Shown one piece after another: positions 58,013 to 64,000 of a DNA stretch of 64,000 bases (positions are counted from its first letter, which is position 1; the number at the start of each line of letters is the position of its first letter). The position numbers and the translations under genes were made by a program. The notes beneath the pieces are model-generated. The model was given only the letters and a program-made list of their open reading frames with translations, made no database searches and was not told the origin of the DNA. This DNA comes from Rhodothermales bacterium (GTDB lineage: Bacteria > Bacteroidota > Rhodothermia > Rhodothermales > Bin80), in NCBI GenBank assembly GCA_028278205.1, contig JANQES010000004.1:1-64000 (forward strand), written 5' to 3'.

Positions 58013-59161
58013 ATGGATTATCTAAATCGAGAAGCACTCAGGCAACTGGCGCAGGCACACGACGATCCCTGCGTGTCCCTGTTCATGCCAACCTACCACG
58101 TCGAAACCCAACTCCCGCAAAACGCGATTCGACTGAAAAACCTTCTGCGCGAAGCCCGTCATCAACTCAAAGAAGAAGGCTACCGCGACGACGACATCGA
58201 CGACATCTTACTGCCGGCCAACATCTTACTGGAGCGTGCCGACGCCTGGAGCGAATCGAGCGAAGGGCTGGCTGCTTTTATGTCGCGCTCCTCGGCCTAC
58301 ATTTACCGGGTGCCGCTGGCTTTTGAGGAATTCGTCGTCACAGGCCATCGCTTTCACCTGAAACCGTTGTTCCCGCTGCTGGCGAGTAATAATCGATTTT
58401 ACGTGCTCACGTTGAGCAAGAACCGGGTGCGTCTTTTCCAGGGGTCACATCATACCCTCAAGGAGGTGCAGATCGATGATTTTCCCGACGGGCTCGTGGA
58501 TGACCTTTTCGAGGAGAGAGTCGTGCAATCGCCGCAGCTACACGGCCAGAGCGACCGGCAACAGACGCGCGTGCAGGAAGCCCTAAAACATGGATTCAAG
58601 GAAATCGATAAAGCCTTGCATAAGGTGTTGCGAGACGAGGATGCGCCGTTGCTCCTGGCGGGCATCGAGGCCTACCTGCCGCTGTACCGCGAGGTGAATA
58701 CCTACGGCCACCTCGTCGCCGATGAGATGATTGCCGGCAGCCCGGACCACCTGCACCTGAGCGAACTGCACGAGCGGGCCTGGTCTATCATCAAGCCGCT
58801 TTTTCGCAAAGCCCAGGAGGATTCGCTCAAACACTATCGAAACCAGTCGGGGAGGAGCGGCTTCACGTCGAGCGATCTCAAGGTGATCATCCCGGCAGCG
58901 GTCTTCAGCCGGATCGACACGCTTTTCGTGCCCATCGGAGAGCACCTCTGGGGCCGCTACGACGTCAACAGCAACGCCGTAGCCATCCACGCCGAGCACC
59001 AGGCTGGCGACGACGACTTGTACGACTTCGCGGCGGTGCAGACCTACCTGCATGGCGGCACCGTCCACGCCCTGCAACCGGGTAGCATGCCATCTGATTC
59101 AGGGCTGGCGGCCACGTTCCGGTATCCGGCGTACGTGATGGCTACGGAAGAGAGCGGTTAA
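58013..59161 (+). CDS. baeRF-family protein (predicted release-factor-like)
   Basis: 382 residues from the ATG at 58013. It begins CVSLFMPTYHVETQLPQNAIRLKNLLREA and later has FYVLTLSKNRVRLFQGS, which resembles the bacterial archaeo-eukaryotic release factor families (3 or 7), proposed from sequence analysis to act at the ribosome. The last third (FVPIGEHLWGRYD and LYDFAAVQTYLHGGTVHAL) is the usual C-terminal domain. The experimental role of the family is open. The frame extends to 57944, but the ATG at 58013 is where similarity begins. Confidence 0.75.
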   Translation: MDYLNREALRQLAQAHDDPCVSLFMPTYHVETQLPQNAIRLKNLLREARHQLKEEGYRDDDIDDILLPANILLERADAWSESSEGLAAFMSRSSAYIYRVPLAFEEFVVTGHRFHLKPLFPLLASNNRFYVLTLSKNRVRLFQGSHHTLKEVQIDDFPDGLVDDLFEERVVQSPQLHGQSDRQQTRVQEALKHGFKEIDKALHKVLRDEDAPLLLAGIEAYLPLYREVNTYGHLVADEMIAGSPDHLHLSELHERAWSIIKPLFRKAQEDSLKHYRNQSGRSGFTSSDLKVIIPAAVFSRIDTLFVPIGEHLWGRYDVNSNAVAIHAEHQAGDDDLYDFAAVQTYLHGGTVHALQPGSMPSDSGLAATFRYPAYVMATEESG

Positions 59162-59163
59162 AG

Positions 59164-59176
59164 CCGTTATTGCAAT
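59164..59176 (+). repeat. CCGTTATTGCAAT motif, copy 6
   Basis: It starts 2 nt after the baeRF stop and is the last recognisably host-like sequence before the change in composition. Confidence 0.6.
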
Positions 59177-59184
59177 ATCAGCTA

Positions 59185-59195
59185 CCCCCCCCCCC
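59185..59195 (+). repeat. Run of 11 C upstream of a membrane-protein gene
   Basis: Eleven C residues, ending 30 nt before the ATG at 59226. Such runs change length by slippage and can vary promoter or leader spacing. Confidence 0.85.
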
Positions 59196-59225
59196 AACAC
59201 AAGACCACTACCCAACCTCAGACAC

Positions 59226-59894
59226 ATGTCTGAACCAAAAATTACAGGTGATGAAATACTTGCGCGGCTGAAGAATCGCGACTTCTTGGCGTGGCTTATC
59301 GTCGGTGCCTTTGTTTTAGGCAGTCTGTCATGGCCCTTCCAAACCCCGATCTTTGCATTCGTCAGTGTCTGGACCGTATTAATCAGTTGGGGGATTCGCG
59401 ATGCATACCGAAGTATCCGTGGTCGTCGCATGCTGGAACAGGTACGTGAAGTTATGACACGCCGATTCACGGTCACAGGCGAGCCTATTCGCAGGCACAA
59501 GATTGCTCTCTTTAGAAAAAAGCGTTCTGGGGTACTAGAACTTCATCCGAAGCACTGGAATCTTCCCTGGCGTTTGAGAGCGACTACCTTCACCGAGGCT
59601 GACATCATAGTGCTGGTTGAACAGGACTATGTGACTACGAGCAGCAGATACAAGGAGAAGAGCTGGATTATGCCTAGGCACAAGGACATCGAGGTGTCGC
59701 AAGTCCGATGGACTGTTAACCTGTTTGACATAAGAGCGTTTACCAAGACGGACCTGGGAACCTTTATCGGAAAGCGCCCGAAGGTAATAGAGAAATCAAT
59801 GGATTCAAATCAGTTCACAGGGTTAACAGGCGAAGTACCGTTAGGTCAACTTATTGAAGAGCTGCAGGCCACAGGATTCTTATTGAAACCATAG
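59226..59894 (+). CDS. Hypothetical membrane-anchored protein
   Basis: 222 residues. Two adjacent hydrophobic segments (AWLIVGAFVLGSLSWPF and IFAFVSVWTVLISWGI) form a hairpin anchor, followed by a soluble domain with a basic patch (RRHKIALFRKKRSG) and a beta-rich middle. No family recognised. GC and codon use are lower than in the host genes upstream. A C-run lies just before the start. Confidence 0.6.
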   Translation: MSEPKITGDEILARLKNRDFLAWLIVGAFVLGSLSWPFQTPIFAFVSVWTVLISWGIRDAYRSIRGRRMLEQVREVMTRRFTVTGEPIRRHKIALFRKKRSGVLELHPKHWNLPWRLRATTFTEADIIVLVEQDYVTTSSRYKEKSWIMPRHKDIEVSQVRWTVNLFDIRAFTKTDLGTFIGKRPKVIEKSMDSNQFTGLTGEVPLGQLIEELQATGFLLKP

Positions 59895-60155
59895 ATTTGC
59901 GAATGTTACATAAATATCCTGATCCACGATGACCCCGCTAGGGCAGGGGGATAAAAAGAGACCAGCCCAAGGGTTTTTGCGACCTAAGCAGATTCCCCCA
60001 GACTGGCCCCAAACCGGATGCCCAAAAGCGATCCGGACAAACCTCCCGACTGTCGTAATAACGGATATCGCACTAACCATCTGCTTAGGTCACCTATATA
60101 ATACGAAAATACCTTTCTGTCGTCAAGACCCAATAACGGCAAAGGCAGTATTATC
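59895..60155. other. Gene-free region with a long-range inverted repeat
   Basis: 261 nt without a gene. GACCTAAGCAGAT at 59981-59993 and ATCTGCTTAGGTC at 60079-60091 form a perfect 13-bp inverted repeat around 85 nt, which itself contains CCGGAT/ATCCGG. A TATAAT lies at 60097-60102. It could be a regulatory RNA, a promoter with operator, or the origin or attachment region of the element that follows. Confidence 0.5.
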
Positions 60156-60950
60156 TTGACATCCTACACAGCCGATCCGAACTTACTCCAAGCCCACAGC
60201 ATCACCAACCACTACGAAGCCATGCCCAGATTCTTAACCCGGCGCAACACAGTATCCGAGATTGAGAACATTCTCAAGAATGCAACCAAGATAATAGTCC
60301 TAGTCTCTCCGTATATAAAACTAACCGAAGATAGCGCGAAACGGCTCCGCGCAGCCGACGATCGCGGTGTGTCCATCACTGTTGTCTGCAGAAAAGATGA
60401 GATCAAAGATAAGGACAGGAGAACCCTGCAAAAGCTGAAGCATATCAAAATTTACAGTCGCGCAAACCTCCACACAAAATGCTACTACAATGAGAAAGAA
60501 CTCATCATTACCTCAATGAACCTATATGAATACTCAGAGCAAAACAACGTAGAAATGGGCATCCTTTTCACCAAAGACGACCCCATCTACAGAGAGGCAA
60601 GGAGAGAGGTTGAAGAATTCCTACTAGTACCCGAGCATAAAGTAAGCTGGACCCGCGAGAAACTCAGTGCCCTGGCTCGATCCACCGGCAAGACCATCAC
60701 CTCAGGAGCACGAGCAGCAGCAAGCCGTGCTACCGAAGTGCTCACGGAAAAAGGGCACTGCATACGGTGCGGCGACAGTATCCCACTCAACCCCAAGCAG
60801 CCACTTTGTAAGACATGCTTTCCTAAATGGGCAAAATGGAAAAGGGAAGATTACCCAGAGAAACTGTGCCACAGATGCGGAAAGGAAAAAGATCACATAT
60901 CCAAGTCCCGCCCGCAATGCAGTACATGCTACAAGGCCCGCTCAACATGA
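60156..60950 (+). CDS. PLD-like (HKD) protein with C-terminal zinc-ribbon region
   Basis: 264 residues. The phospholipase D-like domain has one HxK motif (LHTKCYYNEKELIITSMNLYEYSEQNN) of the type found in predicted nucleases, preceded by ATKIIVLVSPYIKL. The last 65 residues contain three Cys pairs (CIRCG, CKTC and CHRCG, CSTC) that form zinc ribbons, as in proteins that bind nucleic acids. It is likely a nuclease or DNA-processing protein, probably dimeric as one HKD motif is present. TTG 60156 is the tentative start; an ATG at 60222 is possible. Lower GC than host genes. Confidence 0.75.
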   Translation: MTSYTADPNLLQAHSITNHYEAMPRFLTRRNTVSEIENILKNATKIIVLVSPYIKLTEDSAKRLRAADDRGVSITVVCRKDEIKDKDRRTLQKLKHIKIYSRANLHTKCYYNEKELIITSMNLYEYSEQNNVEMGILFTKDDPIYREARREVEEFLLVPEHKVSWTREKLSALARSTGKTITSGARAAASRATEVLTEKGHCIRCGDSIPLNPKQPLCKTCFPKWAKWKREDYPEKLCHRCGKEKDHISKSRPQCSTCYKARST

Positions 60951-60963
60951 CACATTCCATGCA

Positions 60964-61074
60964 TCACCCTTGCGAACCCTGGCCTATCGACCACAGCAAC
61001 TCATTAAACCAGTCGCTAATCCACACCCACCGCGCGATGAAGACCACGACCAACACGATAAAGAGCCACTTCAT
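60964..61074 (-). CDS. Tiny membrane protein, 36 residues
   Basis: A short gene below usual cut-offs, starting at the ATG at 61074 with a ribosome binding site (GGGTGAGG) just upstream. The product is one membrane helix (KWLFIVLVVVFIARWVWI) and a short tail. It ends 13 nt from the convergent PLD gene. It is in the same orientation as the phage-like operon and is probably its last gene. Confidence 0.55.
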   Translation of the reverse strand: MKWLFIVLVVVFIARWVWISDWFNELLWSIGQGSQG

Positions 61075-61150
61075 ACCTCACCCTCAGTCAGTTTAAGTTA
61101 CCGGCCCGGACGTAACCACCCGCAGCATTGCGGGTTGACCAGGCCGAGGT

Positions 61151-61630
61151 CTATACACATAGCTCGAATCCATTCCTTGCAGACTCAGCCTCACCCGCCG
61201 GAGAATCCCAATCAAGGCCGAAATCAAAGAACGCGAGCTTTGTAGCGAACGAAAAGCCACTGTACTGAGCCGATGAATCCTGCCAGGGAAAGCCCGTCGA
61301 GAACCACTCCAGCGTAGGTATAGCAATCCGGGGAAGCGCGAATGGGAAGAAGCTCGCAGCAGTGCCCGTAAGCCAGTTAATCCCGACCGACCACGTCCAC
61401 GTCCCAAGCGGACCCAGCGCCACGCGGAGCTTGTAACCAGAGGCTTCAACCTGCGGTTGATCAAGGAAGGTTGTATACGACCTGTAGAAGACGCTACAGG
61501 CCCCCACACGGCCACCGAAACCGAAGGCATAGAGGACAAGGCCAATGCCGACAAAACCCAGCACAACACCAACCACCCACTTAATCACGTCCCCGATGTT
61601 ATCAAGGAGCCAGTACCAAACAGCTATCAT
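61151..61630 (-). CDS. Phage-like membrane protein
   Basis: 159 residues. It has a helix near the N-terminus (VIKWVVGVVLGFVGIGLVLYAF), then a soluble part rich in aromatic residues (TFLDQPQVEASGYKLRVALGPLGTWTWSVG). The start overlaps the stop of the next gene upstream by 4 nt. No family recognised. The gene order and size suggest a virion membrane component. Confidence 0.6.
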   Translation of the reverse strand: MIAVWYWLLDNIGDVIKWVVGVVLGFVGIGLVLYAFGFGGRVGACSVFYRSYTTFLDQPQVEASGYKLRVALGPLGTWTWSVGINWLTGTAASFFPFALPRIAIPTLEWFSTGFPWQDSSAQYSGFSFATKLAFFDFGLDWDSPAGEAESARNGFELCV

Positions 61631-61827
61631 CTTCCCCAGCGTCTATTTCCGGCATTCCGGAAGAGTTCATTCACGTCCCCCGCAGGTTTGCCATGAAGGC
61701 CCCGGCGCTTACGCGCATCGTAGCCACCACGACCAGGAGGACGACGAGACGGAGCTTCGAACAACCCCGGCATCGAGAGCAGCGCGGCCAGCGCCAGCGC
61801 GACGAGAACCACCACAATCCGGATCAT
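61627..61827 (-). CDS. Small membrane protein with a basic tail
   Basis: 66 residues: one helix (IVVVLVALALAALLSM) followed by a tail with 14 Arg or Lys residues (PSRRPPGRGGYDARKRRG and so on). A membrane anchor with a DNA-binding tail is an attractive reading. It overlaps its neighbours by 4 nt on both sides. Confidence 0.6.
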   Translation of the reverse strand: MIRIVVVLVALALAALLSMPGLFEAPSRRPPGRGGYDARKRRGLHGKPAGDVNELFRNAGNRRWGR

Positions 61828-62075
61828 TCTCCCCAGGACTTGAACGCCTGCGCGTAGGTGAAGCCGTTCTTCGACGCCATGCCGACATACGTCGCCACAC
61901 CCGGATCCATCCGATAGACCCGAACGACACGCGTAAAAATCGGGCGGCCACTCCTGTCCGTGTCGAACTGGAGACCAACGTGCGACAGGGCTAATCCCTC
62001 ATCAAACCCGTTCGAAGCCTTGAAGTAGGCGACCGGTCCGCCGGAGCCGTAGACCTTGTATAGAAACTGCTTCAC
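61824..62075 (-). CDS. Small phage-like protein
   Basis: 83 residues beginning at GTG 62075, whose G is shared with the preceding TAG. Soluble, beta-rich (VAYFKASNGFDEGLALSHVG; FTRVVRVYRMDPG). No family recognised. Tight coupling to the putative attachment-protein gene suggests a virion protein or a partner of that protein. Confidence 0.55.
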   Translation of the reverse strand: MKQFLYKVYGSGGPVAYFKASNGFDEGLALSHVGLQFDTDRSGRPIFTRVVRVYRMDPGVATYVGMASKNGFTYAQAFKSWGE

Positions 62076-63133
62076 TAGAACGCTTCCCTTACGTAGCCAT
62101 CAACGGCGGCGATTTCTGAAGAAGCAAGCTCTTCAGCCCACGCCGCTATAAAACCCCACTTATCTGGGGCACGATTACCCGCAATGTTCTGCATGAGATA
62201 CAGCACACACGGATCAACAGCGACGTCGACCACCGCCGTCTGAACCTCCTCGATCTGACCAGAAGTATCGTAAAGCCTCAGCTTCTTATCCCCGTCAGCA
62301 TTGAGACTCAGCGTGTGCAATACGTCCGTATCTTCGTACGCATTACTGCCAATTAAATGGGCACCATCGTCGAGAACAACTTTATACTTGGAATCTGTAT
62401 AGCTATAGGACAGATCCAAATTTTGATCGACAGCCTTCAACAAACCCGTACCACTCCAACCCCCAGGATCCGACTGAACCCGACCAAGAAACATGAACGT
62501 CCACCCCGTAGCAGGAATTGACACAGGCACGTCATACCGAAGGCCCGAATACTTGGCACCGGCCACGTCAGCGGTAAACGCCGAGCCATTGAATATCGTA
62601 CCCGCCGCACCCTGAGCACAGGCCCTCAAACCGTCAGCATTACCACCAATCGGCCAGAAAGCCCCGTCCACCTGGTTAGCGAGGGACTCAACGTACACGG
62701 CCCCGGCATCGGGATCCGACTGAAAATCCGTCAACCGATTCGCAGGATAGTAAAGCCCCTGATCGAGCCAGAAATTACGCTTGGAACCCACGTCGTTCCG
62801 GCCCCGCAAGAACCGTCCCGCGAACGTCGGAAGCAAACGCGCCGTACCCAGCACACAGACCGCACGCGAAAGAATCCCCTGCGCAGGAGTCAGACCCACG
62901 GGTCGATCCATGCAGTGCCCGAACACCGTCCCCCAACCGGCCACCAAGGGAGATTCCTCATCGTTCATGCTCAACTCCTCCTGAGAACCATTCCGGTACG
63001 TCACCAGGAGATGATCACCCCCGTCATCGACGAAGGCAATGAAGCCCGGCCCGGTGTTGACGTACCGGCTTCCCCCTACCTTAATGAACGCGCCACGAGG
63101 GATTTCCGACACTGTTTTTGCAAGAATACCCAT
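62075..63133 (-). CDS. Putative attachment/spike protein with LamG-like domain
   Basis: 352 residues. The N-terminal region of about 130 residues is beta-rich. The C-terminal part resembles a concanavalin/LamG jelly roll: WTFMFLGRVQSDPGG, then HTLSLNADGDKKLRLY and closing WAEELASSEIAAVDGYVREAF, the typical last helix of such domains in viral and tail-associated proteins. Glycan or cell-surface binding would suit a spike or receptor-binding protein. It is directly downstream of the transglycosylase gene, in one operon. Confidence 0.55.
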   Translation of the reverse strand: MGILAKTVSEIPRGAFIKVGGSRYVNTGPGFIAFVDDGGDHLLVTYRNGSQEELSMNDEESPLVAGWGTVFGHCMDRPVGLTPAQGILSRAVCVLGTARLLPTFAGRFLRGRNDVGSKRNFWLDQGLYYPANRLTDFQSDPDAGAVYVESLANQVDGAFWPIGGNADGLRACAQGAAGTIFNGSAFTADVAGAKYSGLRYDVPVSIPATGWTFMFLGRVQSDPGGWSGTGLLKAVDQNLDLSYSYTDSKYKVVLDDGAHLIGSNAYEDTDVLHTLSLNADGDKKLRLYDTSGQIEEVQTAVVDVAVDPCVLYLMQNIAGNRAPDKWGFIAAWAEELASSEIAAVDGYVREAF

Positions 63134-63171
63134 GCTCTACAACCTGTCTGTTTAGGTTCCCCCCGAAGGCC

Positions 63172-63783
63172 CTAGCGCCTGCGGGATCGACTACGCGAGC
63201 GTTTCCACCGGCCCTTCTTCGACCGGAAGAATCCACGTACCGTTTTTTCGTCAAGAGCCAAGAGCGCAACCCCCAGGCCAGCACACACAAGACCAAGAAC
63301 GGCCCAGCCTTTACCACCGCTTGCAAAAAGGCCCAGCAAACTATGCACAGGAGGAGACCCCGACATAGTTGAAGCAGTGATACCAAGCTCCGAGCGAACC
63401 AGCGCCAGAGCAGCGAGGACCCTTGAGAGATGGAGACGACCGCGAGCGCATCCCGCAGGGCGGTTTCCCTCGAAACACGCGCTGCCTGAGTTGTAGGCCG
63501 TGACAGCATCCTCCCACGAGCCGTACCGATTGTAGAGCTTTGCGACGAGCTGCGCGCCATAGTTGATTACACCCCGATAATCGGAATCGTCAAAGCGTGG
63601 ATGATAGTCCTCATTGATCTGAAGAATACCATGAGCCTTACCACCGTCGCCGGAGATATGCCGAAACCGGGTTTCCTGCCACGCCATAGCCAACAGGAGA
63701 TCATGGGGCACGTTATGAGTACGAGCGGCCTGCGCGAAGGTACGCCGCACATCCTCTGTAAGCGCGTTATACCGCTGGAGCAT
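63172..63783 (-). CDS. Lytic transglycosylase with C-terminal membrane helix and SR-rich tail
   Basis: 203 residues from the ATG at 63783 (AAAAGGA six bases upstream). Residues 10-110 are a goose-lysozyme/SLT domain: catalytic Glu37 (AWQETRF), then GKAHGILQIN and AVTAYNSG. A membrane helix follows at 160-178 (WAVLGLVCAGLGVALLAL), and the last 20 residues are very basic (RSKKGRWKRSRSRSRRR). The order enzyme-helix-basic tail is not that of ordinary cell-wall hydrolases; virion transglycosylases that help genome entry combine such features. Confidence 0.75.
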   Translation of the reverse strand: MLQRYNALTEDVRRTFAQAARTHNVPHDLLLAMAWQETRFRHISGDGGKAHGILQINEDYHPRFDDSDYRGVINYGAQLVAKLYNRYGSWEDAVTAYNSGSACFEGNRPAGCARGRLHLSRVLAALALVRSELGITASTMSGSPPVHSLLGLFASGGKGWAVLGLVCAGLGVALLALDEKTVRGFFRSKKGRWKRSRSRSRRR

Positions 63784-63922
63784 TGACATCCTTTTCCACC
63801 ATCTGAAGCACGAGCCGCTCAAGCCCGTCAATCCGCACGGCTTGACGCCGCACCACCACGAAAAGAAAGAGGTTACACACCAGCGAACCACCCAGGCCGA
63901 CAGCCAGCAACGGAATCATCAT
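63767..63922 (-). CDS. Tiny membrane protein, 51 residues
   Basis: A short frame with two adjacent ATGs (63922 and 63919) behind GAGGTGG. The product is a membrane helix (LLAVGLGGSLVCNLFLFVVV) followed by an amphipathic helix. Its 3' end overlaps the transglycosylase start by 17 nt, and its start overlaps the stop of the preceding gene (ATGA). Confidence 0.55.
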   Translation of the reverse strand: MMIPLLAVGLGGSLVCNLFLFVVVRRQAVRIDGLERLVLQMVEKDVNAPAV

Positions 63923-64000
63923 ACAACCACCTCAGCGAGAGCTTCGGAATCCGTCTCATGCTCGACCGGCGCCGCCCCAGGCTCATCCACGTCACCCACA
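63919..64000 (-). CDS. C-terminal end of an upstream gene (partial)
   Basis: The frame ending at 63919 is open to the edge of the window and encodes an acidic C-terminus (VEHETDSEALAEVVV). The 4-nt overlap with the next start is the same pattern as in the rest of the operon, so the element continues beyond 64000. Confidence 0.5.
   Translation of the reverse strand, partial: VGDVDEPGAAPVEHETDSEALAEVVV

Noticed and set aside
59895..60155. A tRNA gene as phage attachment site
   Set aside because: No cloverleaf or T-loop consensus was found at the left border or in this gap.
61093..61572. Alternative minus-strand frame overlapping the 61151-61630 gene
   Set aside because: Ser/Leu/Arg-rich and without start-stop coupling to its neighbours; the other frame has the 4-nt overlaps and a clear membrane helix.

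Overview
The window looks like a chromosomal piece from a Rhodothermia-type member of the Bacteroidota phylum. This is inferred from gene content, not from a marker gene. It has two SusC/SusD outer-membrane pairs, a further TonB-dependent receptor with a lipoprotein partner, a protease ending in a type IX secretion sorting domain, a GWxTD-domain protein, many lipobox signal peptides, and a CrtO-type/CrtYcd carotenoid gene pair. GC is high and genes are tightly packed. I saw no rRNA or tRNA gene and no CRISPR array.

Layout. 0-10.5 kb is housekeeping: pnp, an M16 peptidase, a sugar-nucleotide epimerase, scpA, scpB, an RluB-type pseudouridine synthase, and guaB. guaB carries a 452-residue intein with a LAGLIDADG endonuclease, placed exactly before the catalytic cysteine of IMP dehydrogenase. 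10.5-26 kb is nutrient uptake: a methyltransferase, two SusC/SusD pairs separated by a serine hydrolase, then a TonB receptor with a lipoprotein. 26-45 kb is mainly secreted and envelope proteins: two tandem DUF3179 lipoproteins, a Gfo/Idh/MocA oxidoreductase, a GWxTD protein, a CBM9-like protein, a putative glycoside hydrolase, a large FG-GAP protein, an M24 peptidase, a glycosyltransferase and a giant subtilase. 45-51 kb holds an RsbW-like kinase, a glycosyltransferase-methyltransferase fusion, a three-gene ABC exporter and miaA. 51-59 kb mixes decayed genes (a cytochrome c/PQQ sugar dehydrogenase remnant and a DinB remnant) with an acquired HEAT-repeat membrane protein, a rhodanese, the carotenoid pair, a cyclase/formamidase and a baeRF-family protein.

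From about 59.2 kb to the end, composition and organisation change. Two lower-GC genes on the plus strand (a membrane protein and a PLD/zinc-ribbon protein) face a minus-strand operon of small genes that overlap by 1-4 nt. The operon encodes a lytic transglycosylase with a C-terminal membrane helix and an Arg/Ser tail, a LamG-like probable attachment protein, and several tiny membrane proteins. This looks like the structural module of an integrated virus that carries an internal membrane or is membrane-associated. It continues beyond the window.

A second layer runs through the host DNA. Many intergenic regions are filled by long hairpins whose arms are short words repeated in tandem (GGATTTT, GGGCAAAT, GTCATGA, TATAGTGTT, GTGAAAC, GGTCACT). 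Arms are matched over up to 32 bp. Two elements share a diverged core, so they behave like a dispersed element family. Related palindromes are also found inside three reading frames, always in an N-terminal signal or linker region. A separate motif, CCGTTATTGCA, was seen six times between 40 and 59 kb, always on the plus strand.
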